Below are positions 22,671 to 34,960 of a DNA stretch of 64,000 bases, one piece after another. This DNA is from Tubulanus polymorphus (Eukaryota > Nemertea > Palaeonemertea > Tubulaniformes > Tubulanidae), in the NCBI RefSeq assembly GCF_964204645.1, contig NC_134027.1:10778485-10842484 (forward strand), written 5' to 3'. How positions within the stretch are numbered: the stretch's first letter is position 1; the number at the start of each line of letters is the position of its first letter. A program made the translations under genes and the position numbers. The notes beneath the pieces are model-generated. The model saw only the letters and a list, made by a program, of their open reading frames with translations, searched no databases and was not told the DNA's origin.

Positions 22671-23545
22671 CGCTATTCACTTTCATCGGATCCGGCTATC
22701 GTTGTTTGATCATAATTTGATCATTGGACGTGTATTATTATTACAGCTCGCGTTGGATTCTGGTGGGGGCTGATATTGAATCGGCCGGCAGCTGTCCATA
22801 TTTGGAGAAATACGACCTGCTTCGGCGTTTCGTATGTATTTAAAGAGTTTAATGAATAATAATGAAATTATCGTCGTTTTTCTCAGAACTGCGTTATTCT
22901 CTCGCGCGGCGACGTGGTGAAATAATCGATGGTTCGTGTAGAATATAAACAGATGTTTTGTCAATGTGCTTTTTACGTGTTGTCGTAATTAAACCGCCGA
23001 CGGAAGCAGGTTTTTAAGTAATGCGTAAAAAACGATTGAAGGCTGTCGTCTACGCTCTGGAATAGCTGAAGTGGTCGCGCATTATTCGAAAAACGAAAAT
23101 TCCCTCGTCTGTAGAAACGTTTCGAGCATCATCGAATGCTGTTCTTATTCTTGTGTTTCTCTGCGCGGCTTCCGAAGTTCAATGGCCGTTTCTTGATTAT
23201 TGTTTTTTTTTTCATCCTAGATTCCATAGCCGGCGAGCAAATCATTTGAAACGCAAAAATGAATTCATTCATTCATTCATAGGTTCTGTAACTACCGAAA
23301 AGAATACATTAAGACTACGTAAATGAAAATTTCTAAATTTCTTTGTTCGAAAAACGTTTGGACACACTGATGGATGGCATTAATGCCATTTTCTCTGTTA
23401 TTTGCGACTTTTGAAACGGTAAATCTAAGGGTTTAACGGAATATAGTCTAACAATTTAACTGGGCCTAAACTGCCTGTCATTGTACATTCAATGTTCGCA
23501 GAACTGACAGCGAGACAGACTGGTTAGGTTCTTATAAGCATCTTA
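22671..23545. other. Intergenic, no supported feature
   Basis: Includes a short (ATTC)n run at about 23263-23280 and a T-run at 23202-23212. Confidence 0.3.
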
Positions 23546-23861
23546 TAGCCTCGATCACACATAAACGATTTGGCCTGGGCCAAATTGGCACGAATCAGGC
23601 CAGTGCCTAAGAAGAGAGCGCGTTCACACGCAAACCATTCATTCCATACTAAACAATGCTCAAACAAAGTGAAGTGGATCATTTCCAGTGCCAGTTGCAA
23701 TTGAAACGCAATCATTTGTCTGGTGCTAAAATTTGGCTCGGGCCTGGTCCGACGTTTTTGGTCGGGCAAAATTTGGCCCAGGCCAAACAGACTCGGGCCC
23801 GTTTGGCACCCATATTAACAGTTGTTCCGGGCCAAAAATGCTCGTGTGATCGCGTCTTATA
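23546..23861 (+). mobile_element. Family A element, full length
   Basis: AGCCTCGATCACACATAAACG to GCTCGTGTGATCGCGTCTTAT, with every family segment in order, including GGTCCGACGTTTTTGGTCGG and GTTGTTCCGGGCC. A good reference copy for a consensus. Confidence 0.87.
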
Positions 23862-23875
23862 TCGACTCGCTTCTT

Positions 23876-24151
23876 ATAAGCTGCGATCACACAGATCAGG
23901 CCCGCGTCAAATTTGGCCCACACATTCACATGCAAACCACTCACTCGATACTAAACAATGCTCAAACAAAACGAAGCGGGTAATATCCGAACGCAATATT
24001 TTTTCCTCTGCTAGAATTTTGCTCTGGGCCTGGTCTGCTCTGGGTCTTTGGGGCCAAACAGACACGGGCCCATTTGGTACCCTCGTGAACAGTTGCTCCA
24101 GCCAAATAAGGGTCGGGCCAACAAAAACGTTCGCGTCATATCGGCTATAGC
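23876..24151 (+). mobile_element. Family A element, tandem to the previous copy
   Basis: TATAAGCTGCGATCACACAG at the left, the core CACTCACTCGATACTAAAC, right part diverged. Only about 15 bases separate it from the copy at 23546-23861. Confidence 0.78.
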
Positions 24152-24437
24152 CTCACTGACTTAACACGAGTTACAAAAAATTGATTGAACCACGTAGTTT
24201 AATATAAGCATCTTATATCAACTCGTATGAAGCTGGATTAAAAACTATCTCTGTTTCCAAGTAAAGAACCACCGGCGTTTGAACGTAGCAGCGAGTCGCG
24301 GCACACACATCCCAGTACAAAATTCCGAACCTCGTAGGTAAATTGAATCTATATTTTAAGCCGTCTGCGCGAAGAATAGAAGAAAAAGACGCTTTTAAAT
24401 ACGGTACAAGGCTAGGATTCGTCTTCAGCAAACGAGC

Positions 24438-24893
24438 TTAAAGCCCGGCGCACACGGGCGACAGTTTCGAGCAATTCTCGAGCAACCGCCTGAATTGCTC
24501 GGCGTCGAACGAAAAAATTGCTTGTCTGCGGCAAGGGACGACAGCGATTGCTCGTTGTCAAAAGGAATTGCTTCGTGTTGCCCAATATCAAACATGTTTG
24601 ATATTGGGCAATTTTCCGTCGCCCAGAAATTGCTCACCGATCGCTCGGGAGTTGCTCGTGTGCTACCACTGGAGATATCAAGCGACAAGTGACTCATTAA
24701 CTAGCCAATGAGAGAGCGAACAATTATTATGTGATTCAACCAAATACGGCACCAGTCGAGGCTGTAGCGTGGCCATGTTGACAAGTCACATTACACAGAT
24801 GTTTGCCAGGAAAGATAAAGATGCTTGCAAATCAGTCGCAGCAACAGGCGACTAAAAATTGCCTCGTGTGCGCCAGGCTTTATCAATCGAACA
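24438..24893. mobile_element. MITE with AAAGCCYGGCGCACACG ends
   Basis: Left AAAGCCCGGCGCACACGGGC and right GCCTCGTGTGCGCCAGGCTTT are inverted TIRs. The left half is full of ATTGCTCG/CGAGCAAT words in both orientations and contains the perfect palindrome at 24578-24611. No coding capacity. Confidence 0.78.
24578..24611. repeat. Perfect 34-bp palindrome
   Basis: The left half TTGCCCAATATCAAACA is followed without spacer by its exact reverse complement. It lies in the left half of the 24438-24893 element. Confidence 0.97.
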
Positions 24894-25026
24894 GAGAGGT
24901 GCCGTAGCGAAAAAATAACCGCGCGGGGAGTCGGTAAAAGGGAACGTTGAAATCTGTGTTTTTATTCAACCTTGAATTGCGTTATAAGCCTTTCGATTTT
25001 AAGAAGGCATGAGATACGATTAGAAT

Positions 25027-25150
25027 TCAGGGGCGGATCTAGGAAAAATTCGAAGGCCAGGTTCTAGAAGAAAATGAAAGGCATTTTGCATAATGCAGCC
25101 ATGTCAAAGGCCAATAGAGTGGGGTGCCATCCTCCGTCAAATTCCTGGCG
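25027..25150. repeat. Solitary end of a CAGGGGCGGATCTAGG element
   Basis: CAGGGGCGGATCTAGG matches, direct or inverted, ends at about 33800, 46815 and 61930. Confidence 0.45.
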
Positions 25151-25235
25151 GCGCCTCCTAAATCGATCAATCCAAGAAAATTGAAGACATATTTTGGATG
25201 GAAACACCATGACTAATTTCTTAAAAAATATAGCT

Positions 25236-25551
25236 AAAGCCGTGATCACACAGAGATGATTTGGCCCGGGCCGAATTGGCACGGATCAGGCCCGAGGCAA
25301 ATTTGGCCTGTGCCTATTTAGAGAGCGCGCTCACATGCAAACCACTCACTCGATACTATGAGTCACTTCTGGAACCAGTTGCAATATAAGCGCAATAATT
25401 TGACCCGTGTTAACATTTGGCTTGGGCCTGGTGCGTTGTCATTGGTCGAACCAAACAGGCACGGGCTCATCTGACACCTGCGTGGTGAACAGACACCGTT
25501 TGGGGCTTAACTTGGCGCGGGCCAAAAGTGCTCGTGTGCTGTCCGCTTATG
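25236..25551 (+). mobile_element. Family A element, core deleted
   Basis: AGCCGTGATCACACAGAGATG at the left and AAGTGCTCGTGTGCTGTCCGC at the right. CACTCACTCGATACTATGAG shows that the AAACAATGC...GAAG core segment is lost. Confidence 0.82.
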
Positions 25552-27142
25552 TTGTTGGGCGTACGTCTTCGGTAGAGTATCTGCATCTCATGTCTTCGGT
25601 GAGCCGTCCTTAAGCACTGATCCACCGGTCGATTGCGCGTTGATTGTGACATTGTAAAGGTTGGATCAATGTGTCATTTGATGTGGGATTAATTTGGAGT
25701 GAATTTCTCATCTCGTTCTCGTCGCGGTATAATGTATCGTCGTAGTCTCGCCGACTGAAATGCGCACTGTCCAAACTCATGAATGTTAATACCGAACGAA
25801 TATGACATGGCATCCGGTTTTTATCGATGTGGTGAATATTTTCGCGGCCGTCACCGCGTGAAAGGAGGGCGCGCGTCGGTTCCGTTGGCTAACTTATCTC
25901 CGCGCGAAATTGACTTATTCGTAAGACGAAAAAGAAAAGAAAAAACAAATACGAACCCGGCCGTGATAGATTGAACGTTTCGTAATCCCCGAGAAGCTTA
26001 TGAAAATTTGCGTTTCTATTATATGCTTATTCGCGCAAATTTTTTCAAAGAGAAATTCCTGTCGTTAAGGAAACTATTTATCAGTTTTTCAGTGACAAGG
26101 CGCAAAGCCGCAGCACACCGACATTCTCTCTCTGATCTTACGAATCCATTTTTTATCAGCAACGCGTATACCTAGTTTATCGAGGGCATCTTTGAAGTCC
26201 ATCTGTACGTAGGTTTGGCAGCATGCGGTAACGTGATTTAATGACTAGTCTTCATGACAATGTTAGGTCAGCGTGAGTATCCTCAGTTTCGTCAATGGTT
26301 AAGGGTAATAATAATAATGTTCATTTAAGGCGCTTTTAATGTTCAAAGCGCCGACTCTCCTATGCTCCTTTGAAACGACGAGTCTCTTAAGTTTTTGCAA
26401 AAAGAGTCCGGGGTTCTGGAATACTCTCGAGAAATTCCGCTAAACCATTCTAAAGTTCAGCGCCGCATGAAAATGGATCATAGAAGTGTGTGATGAGGTC
26501 AAAATGGTGCCATGTTTTGGTTTTCCAAATATCCGAATCACAGTATTCTGCATGGTGGCTCCTATTGGAACCGGTTTTCTGCGTCTGCTAAGAATATCTA
26601 TGGTAGACACTTCGATCTCGATCGAACAGATCATGCCGTTATTTGATTTTTGACTATGATTTTACTAATCGCAGTCGAAATGAAACAAAATTCATCACGA
26701 AAGCCGAGTTTGTATTCTGCGCGCGTCATATCGACAGAAAAAAGTGCATTCATTATATGATAGAATTCCATTTTTTTTTCTGCCTTGTTTAACTAGCTAA
26801 TGGGATTTCATTAAGATATAGAGCTGTGAATCTGACAAAAGTGATCGACATTTACAATCAATTTACTGCTTCGATTGTTCGCTGTTTGATATTCAGTAAT
26901 TAGTTTTTCGCTAAGCTTCTTCTCGACTTCGCCTACATGGACTCTCGTGAATGAAAACGCAATTCTGGTCGATGTGAAATTTCTCTTTTTTTGCGCTCAA
27001 AATAGAATTCGTAGAATCGTTCATGAGCGCGTCAAAAGTTTCTTCTTTAGGTTTTGATTCAACTTTTCCACACATTTTTTGTTGCCAGATATGCGAAGGT
27101 CTTAAAATTGTCGGTAAATTGTTGATGGACTTTCGTCAAAGA
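25552..27142. other. Intergenic; possible retroelement tail at 26300-26560
   Basis: AATAATAATAATGTTCATTT followed by AAGGCGCTTTT and GGTTCTGGAATACTC resembles the arrangement at 54357-54600. Otherwise no feature. Confidence 0.3.
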
Positions 27143-27320
27143 CTAAAGCCGGGTGAAAGTCGACCTTGCGACGCGATGCGATCGTCGTGTGCCAGCGACT
27201 GTGTGCGACTAGTTGCTCCCAGTCGCAAGAGCGCGTAGGTCGGTTGCGACTTTCGCGTCGCGTCTCAGAAAGTAGAACTTGTGCGACTCATTGAGTCGCA
27301 AGCCATCGCAAGGCCGACCT
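27143..27320. mobile_element. Small GC-rich fold-back element with GTCGRCCTTGCGA ends
   Basis: Left AAAGTCGACCTTGCGACGCG and right CGCAAGGCCGACCT are inverted. The inside is rich in TGCGACT/AGTCGCA. It directly abuts and replaces the left arm of the next family A copy. Confidence 0.6.
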
Positions 27321-27484
27321 AATTAGAGAAGGCGCGCACACGCAAACCACTCACACGATACTAAGCAATGCTTAAGCAAAGTGAAGGGAGTCACTTCCTG
27401 AACAAGTTGCAATTCATACGCAATAATTTGACCCGTGCTAAAATTCGGGTTTAGCGAAAAATGCTGATGTGTTCATGGCTTGTG
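27321..27484 (+). mobile_element. Family A element, left end replaced
   Basis: Begins within AATTAGAGAAGGCGCGCACAC, keeps CACTCACACGATACTAAG and ACGCAATAATTTGACCCG, and ends AAAAATGCTGATGTG with the right arm shortened. Confidence 0.75.
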
Positions 27485-29510
27485 ATTCAAAATTTTGAAG
27501 ACATTATTTTTGGTTGTACGTACGTGCTATTCTTAAAACCGATTTCATAGGTGGTTAGGATCTTTTTCATAAGAAACTTGCATTGGGTATCATTATTCAC
27601 TATGATCTTCAAAATGGTTGTGGTCCACGTCGGAGATGGTTAAAATCTATTTCGTGAGAAGAAACTTACAGTATCGATATTCACTTAGCTTCAGATTGGT
27701 AGTGGTAGTGCTCCATGTCATAGGGTTAAAATCTTTTTTGTAAAAAGAAATTTCCAGTATCACGTACACTCGTCTTCGAAATCGTAGCGGTCCATGTATG
27801 GGTGGCTCGGAAATCATCTTAATTACAATTTTGGTGTCGGCTTAGAACGTCCGTCTATCTTGGAAACTTTGTGTTCGTTGTTTACTTGTTTTCAATACCG
27901 TCTCATGCCTGCGGATATTCATTGTTTTCGTATTTTGTCTCAATCGCTCGGTTCATCCGGTCCGATCTTTTTGCTCTCGTAAAAATGTTAATTATCGAAC
28001 ATGAAGGATGCTTGGAAGTACACAATAATTGCCGCGTAACTGGTAACTAATTGGTTTGCCAGCGGGGATGGATATATTTGAGGGCGACGCTTTTGTTTTT
28101 GCTTCGTTTTCCATTCAGAACGACAACGACGTCACGGATTCATCCGACGCGATCCGTTGAATGAGGTAAGTTTCATGTAACCGATCGATTTATTATCGAA
28201 TGTTGATATTCGGGCAAGCGTATCGTGGAATATTTTCGAATCGATCTAGTTTTAGACGACGAGGAATACGTTGTCGCAGCTGGGATGAACGTTGAGGTTT
28301 TTGATGGATTATTCCGCCGGTGGATCGAGATTTCTACGTGCGCGCGCGGCGCCGCAGATGAACCGCTGATTGACCCGCGTTTACTGCAACTGAAAGTAAA
28401 TGCCCTGAATGCCCCGAGCCAAAGCTCTCAGCGGATTCTCAGAAGATTTATTCAGCAGGTTGATGTGTATATTACAGCTTTACTAGGGGGTTGAAGTTTG
28501 AGTAATTCCTCTAGCGTAAACAATCATTAATTGATACTAAAGTGAGCTGGTGGAATTTATTATATAATCTCGCCCATCAGTAAGGTTAATCTTATTAAGA
28601 ATTCACCTGTCTACGCCTGATTCTGTTACATCTTACACTTGTTAATTGGTTTTCGCAATCTGTTGAGCATACCTGAGCATAGCTGGGTACTTAGCGCTGT
28701 GTAAGAACTGATAAAACTCATTAAAACTTTAGCGTGATATTTTCTGCCATTTATCCCTGGATTTACCATTATTTGGATTAACTGCTTGAAAGTCCTGTTC
28801 GCTCCATGAGTAGATTTAAGTATCATTATTTGTTACTCGTTGGAAGCGGTTCTTGTTGGTATTCAACCTTCCTCTGCCTTGGTATCCAAGGCATAAGGGG
28901 TCCTATGCCTATCCACATTCCTACGTTTATGACCTTAATGACATCATAATATATGACCCTTAATCATTAATTTCATTGTTTAAGTTCAAACAGTTACAGT
29001 TTGAAAGGCAAGGCACTATTTTCTAAACAAGAGTGTCCTGCATTTCAACAATGAGCTCCTACCCTATACTCTCCATGTTGAAATACCCGATATTGTCTGA
29101 GACGCTGCCCAACCAACTTCAAGTTAGCCAACTAGCCTAAAAAGATGGTTTTATGCCGGGCGAAGAAAAAAAAGACGTTGCAATAAAACTGGCGCTTACC
29201 AAGAAACTGTGTCCTAAAGTGAAACCCGAACATAAATCTCGAGTATCCGAGAAGCTGTTGCATCTGTTTATCTTCCGAAAGATGAAATAGTGACGGCATA
29301 AATCATAGACTCATCTACTGTTTATCGATGATAGTCTTTAATCGGTTCTTACTACGGCCGCGTGTTTAGTACCGACATCGTTTCAGGCTCGCTGCCATCG
29401 ATTTCTTGTTTCGCAACGATCCGATCTCGATTTTTTTTTCTTCAACAGACGTCGCAATCTCAGTCCGTAGCTTAGCGTTCGCAGACGTGTATGTGTATGC
29501 ATTTATCATA
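27485..29510. other. Intergenic apart from the candidate exon at 28119
   Basis: 27500-27790 contains three diverged repeats of a TTAAAATCTTTTT/AGAAACTT...ATTCACT pattern about 90-110 bp apart. The 89-codon frame at 28225-28494 is unrecognised. Confidence 0.3.
28119..28165 (+). other. Candidate 47-base internal or 5' UTR exon
   Basis: A pyrimidine tract ending TTTTCCATTCAG is followed by 47 CpG-rich bases and then GAG|GTAAGT, a consensus donor. Only one frame is open across it (two bases finish a codon, then 15 codons reading RQRRHGFIRRDPLNE). No partner exon was identified. It could be a non-coding leader exon of a plus-strand gene. Confidence 0.3.
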
Positions 29511-29735
29511 GCTGCCAACTGTTCTTCATTTTCAGTATTTGTTACTACTTCATGCGGAGAAATACTGTTTATATTTGTTTGAAGCGTACAGAAATATGAA
29601 AAGTGTTACTAAGGGTTTCACCGTTGATTACTGATTAAAATTCGAACATTTTCGTTCGTTCGTATTTCAATGAAATATTACTGAAAAAAATTCATTTTGT
29701 TGCTGATTGCGCTTGTCAGAGGTTGGCAGCCCCGT
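29511..29735. mobile_element. Family C element, full length
   Basis: TAGCTGCCAACTGTTCTTC to TCAGAGGTTGGCAGCCCC, with TTTTCAGTATTTGTTACTAC, GTACAGAAATATGAAAAGTG and TTTCAATGAAATATTACTG. Confidence 0.75.
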
Positions 29736-29737
29736 GT

Positions 29738-29916
29738 GTTGGCGTTACTACTTTATCCACAAAAATACTGATGATATTTGCTCAATGGGTACAGAAATAT
29801 GAAAAGTGTTAGCCAAGGTTCTTACTGACAAACATTTTCTTTCATATATTTCAATGAAACGCTACTGAAAAAAGATTCAATTTGCTACAGATCGCACTTT
29901 TCAGAGGTTGGCAGCC
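29738..29916. mobile_element. Family C element, left-truncated, tandem
   Basis: GTACAGAAATATGAAAAGTG, TTTCAATGAAACGCTACTG and TTTTCAGAGGTTGGCAGCC immediately follow the previous copy. Confidence 0.7.
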
Positions 29917-30320
29917 GTGTGCGTTTGTATCCGCGTATTACGTTTCCTCCATCAACGCCTGTGTCGTTCTTGTCAAAATATTCGATACGAAAAACGCGTA
30001 TCTCTGTCACCCAACGAAAGGCGTCGAATTACCGCGTCGCCGTCGGAAGACGTCGAAACAATTGGCCAAATTTCGGCGCCGCTGCGTTTCTCGAAACGTG
30101 AGAATTCGCGCGTACGTTTTACGACGACGGGTTCCGAGGGATCGTCGTCGGCTCGGTTATTGATTCGAGGCGAGTGAGCGCGTCGACGACGAGAAGACGA
30201 CGAGAAAACGTCGGGATGAAACGGGAACGAAAAGAAAAAAGCGTCGCGCCGAGAGCTTCAAAGCTACGGCGGATGTCTCCTGAACCGACAGCTTAGAATA
30301 CCTGCGCGTGAGATTGTGTG
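29917..30320. other. CpG-rich block, possible promoter or 5' exon region
   Basis: Dense CG dinucleotides (ACGACGACGGG, CGTCGACGACGAGAAGACG) against an AT-rich background. Overlapping open frames exist in all three plus frames, so coding cannot be assigned. Confidence 0.3.
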
Positions 30321-30537
30321 TGAAAAAATAATTAGGTGTGTTAATTTTTTACGCGTTACTAACTAGTTCAGCGTCATTGGAAAACATCTATTATGGTGTC
30401 TTGATTTTTCTTGCACCTATAAATCGGCGCGTAAAGTATCACTTCGTTTCGTTGTTATCATCGCGGGTGATGATTTTTTTCGTAAATCGACACAATAGAC
30501 GTATGGGATTTACTAGTAAAGGTCTCGGGTATCTTAC

Positions 30538-30712
30538 AATAAGCAGTGTCAGATCGGGGGGGGGGGGGTCGTGGGGTGCACACCTCCCTTTTTTAAAGAA
30601 AATGGCAAAATCGTGGGCATATTTCCTTCCTAATTTTAAACAGGAAAGTGCTCAAAATGCATCTCATCTTCTAGGAGACCCAGACCCTCCTTTTGGACCC
30701 GCCCGCTGATGA
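30538..30712. repeat. Repeat with G-run and GGACCCGCCCGCTGA end
   Basis: A 13-base G-run (30556-30568), then CACACCTCCC and CTCCTTTTGGACCCGCCCGC, as in the GGCGGATCYAGG family. Confidence 0.35.
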
Positions 30713-31497
30713 CAGACAGCTACATTACGGTCCATAAATGCGTCTAGGTAGTAACCCAATATTCCATCTGCAAACCCCTTTTCCCAAAAACTTCAAACCC
30801 CCTTTTGCTGATAAGCTACGGTATATCCTTAGGGTGAATCTTTGATGACAGTTGAGTTAACGATGTTTTTCTTTTCCTCTTCCTTTGAAAACGCAAATCG
30901 TTGATGGTCTCGAGTCAAGGGTGTACGTTCTATCGCGCGGCAATGGAAAAAAAATAAATCTAGAAAATCGCGCTGCTTGGACTTGCGGGAGAATGTTCAG
31001 CGTTTATTGCTGTGTTTTATGGCTGATTATTTCTGGTGACAGACACTGCCGTGCGCTATTGGAGTAGGTTGTTTACAGGGACTGATCATGGTTTATGTGG
31101 CGAACAAAAGCTGTTACAAGAAGCAGCGGCAGTCACTTTCATTTGTTCCGTCAGTGTATGTACCAGTTGACTGACAGTTAAGGGATTTCCTCGGTAATCC
31201 CTAATGTCTGGAAATGTGAGGACTGCTGTTAGGTTCGGAATACAGAGGCGCACTAAAAACCCCGAATTCACGGATTCAACTTCGATTGGTCATAACTGCT
31301 GATTTATTATCATGCCGCTGTTCCGGTAGACAAAATAAGAAAATTGAAGGAAAAAGAAACCTTTTTTAGGAATCCTTGGTAATGCACCGTTGTTTGGCCT
31401 CTGCCTTGAACGGACCAATTTCGAAGGGCTAAATGAATGCTTTGGGTTCATGCAGTTTTTAAATCAGCTGTTATTACTGGTCTAGCCAGACCCAACA
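30713..31497. other. Intergenic, no supported feature
   Basis: No recognisable repeat or gene. Confidence 0.3.
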
Positions 31498-31604
31498 CTA
31501 GCCGTTATCACACAAGCATTTTTTGGCCCGAAAAATTGTTCACACGGGTGCCAAAATGGGCCCCGGCCAAACAAAGTTGACCCCGCCAAAAATGTTGGAC
31601 TAAA
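31498..31604 (-). mobile_element. Family A fragment
   Basis: AGCCGTTATCACACAAGCATTTTTTGGCC, GTTCACACGGGTGCC, then broken GGCCAAAC. Confidence 0.65.
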
Positions 31605-32310
31605 TTTCTATTTACATGAGAAATCATGCATTCCAAAATTAAGAATGGACTTCAGTCATGGACTTCAGATCAGTCAGTTCTGAAATGGAAATGCAGCAAT
31701 TTCGAACGTACTTTTCACAAGGGCGTAAGCTTGATCTGTTCAAAATTGGAACTGAGACTAAATTTAGAACGTTCTGAATGGTGTAATGCTAGCGCGCCTC
31801 AAGACAATCGATCAGTACCATTATGTGAAAGGTGACGATATTCAGCTACAACGCGCTGTACTGGGTCAACCCCGTTTTAATAGATGATATTCGAGATTTA
31901 AACGGTGCAATAACTTTCTACGCGCTCTGTGGAAGTTAGTCATAAAATACTCGCCGGCATTCAGCGCTTTACGACGGAATAACGGCTTCTCCTCGATACC
32001 CAGTTCACTTTGCGTTTAATGTTCACAGAGTTTACTGTTCTTGGTTTCAGTGCAGTATGGTTTTCACTTTTTGATGGACGTTTTTTCGATGACTTCGTGC
32101 AAATTATCAGAAGCGTCAGTAACGATTCGGGCACCCGCGTTTTAGGTCAAATTCGCGTTTGAAAGTCAGTTAGTACTTTTCTTCAAATCGAGTTATTCGA
32201 GTAAGTGTTATTAGAAAGTAACGGTATCGTCAGAATTATAGCATGAAGCAATGTTTTTTGATTTGATGCTGGGAATATTAAAATTTTCAAATCAAGGCAT
32301 TTGGGTGTCC
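31605..32310. other. Intergenic, no supported feature
   Basis: The 69-codon frame at 31626-31835 carries a short internal duplication (GGACTTCAGTCAT/GGACTTCAGATCA) and is unrecognised. Confidence 0.3.
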
Positions 32311-32622
32311 ATAGCCACGATCACGCAAGCATATTTGGCCAAAATGGCTCGTATTTAGGCCCGGAACGACCGTTCACATGGGTGCCAAATGGGCCGTGCC
32401 TGTTTGGCGCTAGCTGCATTTGGCCTGACCAAAACCGTCTGACCAGGCACAAGCCAAATTTAAGCACGGGTCAAGTTGCTGCTTTTGAATTGCTACTGGT
32501 TCCGGAAGTGACTAACTTCGCTTTATTAAAGCATTGTTCAGTATCCAGTGAGTGGTTTACGTATGAACGCGATGTCCAATTCGGCCCGGGCCAAATCATC
32601 CCTGCGTGATCGCAGCTTATGG
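32311..32622 (-). mobile_element. Family A element, full length
   Basis: TAGCCACGATCACGCAAGC to TGCGTGATCGCAGCTTAT, with the reverse core GAAGTGACTAACTTCGC and GTTCAGTATCCAGTGAGTG. Confidence 0.85.
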
Positions 32623-32849
32623 GTTTTCTTGGTAATTACATCGGCTTAGCATGTCCGTCGCGGAAACTCGGAAGTTTTTCTCTTAAGTCGGTCGGAATGC
32701 GTTCGAACCGATAGATGATCCAGCCGGATAAACGCGCGATACAAAAGGCTGGCCGACTAGTATCGTGTATCGTCGTCACCTGATGAAAATAAAATATTCG
32801 CTTTTCATAAGCGTCTGATAATGAACGATATTTAGAACGATAACATAAG

Positions 32850-33226
32850 CCCCGTTCAAACTAGATTCGGCGCTTATGAGGTCGATGCCAATTCACCAAA
32901 ATACGGCACTTAAACAGCCAGTTACGTTCACACGTAGAGTCGGCAATTCAGCACTTAGTAAGCCCACTATTGTAGTCTTCTAGTGTGCCGATAGAGGGGA
33001 GTGTAATTAGTGTTAAGTGTATTGTACCAGGCGGATGTAAATATGCGGCTAGCTAAGCGCTGAATCTGCGTTTTCGGTGCGGTATCGCATTCCGCGGCGA
33101 TTCCGTGCTTCACAAGCCGCGTATGTCAGTACGGAACTGAATAAGCCGCGAATAGGCCTCAAATAATTTTCAAGTGCGAACGCTTAGTACCGTGCTGAAA
33201 TCCTAGTGTGAACGCTGCTATACTTG
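32850..33226. mobile_element. MITE with GTTCAMACTAG ends
   Basis: Left CCGTTCAAACTAGATTC and right ATCCTAGTGTGAACG are inverted. The inside has GCGAATAGGCC and several GGCACTTA/CAGCACTTAG words. Confidence 0.55.
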
Positions 33227-33248
33227 AGGGAAGCACTCACTCTTACGT

Positions 33249-33273
33249 GCTCTCTCTCTCTCTCTCTCTCTCA
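33249..33273. repeat. (CT)n microsatellite
   Basis: Uninterrupted CT run. Confidence 0.9.
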
Positions 33274-34960
33274 CGTGCGCTAGTAATTCTCACCGCGCGA
33301 TTCGAATGCGGCGTTCGGTGATACGCAGGGAAGCAATGATAATTTGAAATTGATTCATGTTCGTTACTTGAAAGGAAGTCTGCAATCATAAATCACTATA
33401 TAACATCGGCGTTTGATAATTGAGAAAACCAACCGTGAAGCTACATATCTTAATGTTAAAAGTGAATACGCAGTTATTTTCAGTCGATTTCCTATTCGGT
33501 GGATTGCCTTTTCGAATCGAGTCATAATGTTGTAGCGGGAGCTCGGAGAGTAACGGACAGGGGACGATCAAGGGCAAGGGCAGACTTCGACGGGAGCACA
33601 AATACATGAAATGGGGCGAGTTGAGTATTCACGCAGCCAAAACAAGGGTCTGGAAAATTGTGAAACTTCAGTGCATTTTCACACAATTTCTAGGCACCTT
33701 CAAGGAGGACATTTCAGAGAATGTAAGCTTACTCTTGCGCTGCGGACTGCTGGCTTAGTAATTACAGGGGGAAGGTTCCCTGGAAAAAAATGTGCTCCCA
33801 CCTGGATCCGCCCTTGACAATGTTGCGTATGGTCATCTGGACCTTTCGTCGAGCGTCATGTTTTATGATACATGTATTTTGTATTTCTTTCGACTTCTAA
33901 TTCTAAATTGATTCGAAATGAAATATGTAATACATCAGTGTCCTCAATCTATGGGTAACGAAAACAATAACTATTTTTTGATCAAAATGATGTGCCATGT
34001 GCGTAAGGCTTCGAATGAAAAATCCAATTATGAAGGTTTGAAGTTAAGAAATGGAGATAGTAGTTTATCCTCCCAGCATTGTGAAAATCCGCGAAAAAAA
34101 AATGCTGCGCAAACTCTGACCTTCCGTATCAAAGATAGATATTCAATTTCCCGTTGATGAACTTCACTTTCGGATTCATCGACCCGTGCGCCTCCCATAA
34201 TCCCCGTGGAGATTTTCCGAAGAAATTAATGCCTTCAAGAAATAACACCTGTCCGTCTGGACGAGAGGAGAAAGAGACGAAGCAACGAAGCTGCTTTCAG
34301 TCTAAGAAGAAGTTTCCACCCGATTTTATATCTATGTTCCCTCGCACAGTTCATTAGTTTACTAGATGTTATAGTATTGTAAGCCTGACCGCGGTAGATG
34401 TATACATATATAAGTATACATGTTCCTGTTCCTCGCCGAAGAAAGAAAAGAAGTATTTCATATGAAGTTTCTCCGATCATCGGAAAACGATCGACAGCAT
34501 CAAAAAAAGTGCGCGCTCTTAAATTATGTCGGAGTTCGATGTGTGAAGCGGTGCATGTCATTGATAGCGATTCTATTATGTCTATTTCGTTGAGCATGTC
34601 CAGTTATTTCCAATACGTATCAATCATTTAAATTCGCGCCTTGTTTATCCGGATTCTGGTTCGGCGATCGAAACGACGTCGAAGCCTCGCATGCACAGCC
34701 ATAGGCTTCAATACACATCACGGTACACCTTGTGATGGTCTTTAGCTTACTAAGCGAGCATCTCAAAAGAAAGAATCAGACAGTTATTCTAATTGACATA
34801 ACTATCGAAATTTTGAGATGCTCCCTAAACAAGAAACGCTGATACACATTGACCAATCAGTGAGCGGATCACTGACCGTCATTTTGTTATCGTGTTATGT
34901 ATTTACTGCTATACTCTACTATACTACTACTGCTATAGAGGTGCTCTAGGTTTGTTTCAG
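33274..34960. other. Intergenic; repeat end near 33800 and a 13-bp-stem inverted repeat at 34757-34826
   Basis: CACCTGGATCCGCCCTTGA near 33797 is an inverted GGCGGATCYAGG end. GAGCATCTCAAAA (34757) and TTTTGAGATGCTC (about 34814) are exact inverted copies 44 bases apart. Confidence 0.45.

Noticed and set aside
23656-24150. 164-codon plus-strand frame
   Set aside because: Runs across two family A copies; the frame is produced by repeated GGCC-rich sequence and has no protein features.
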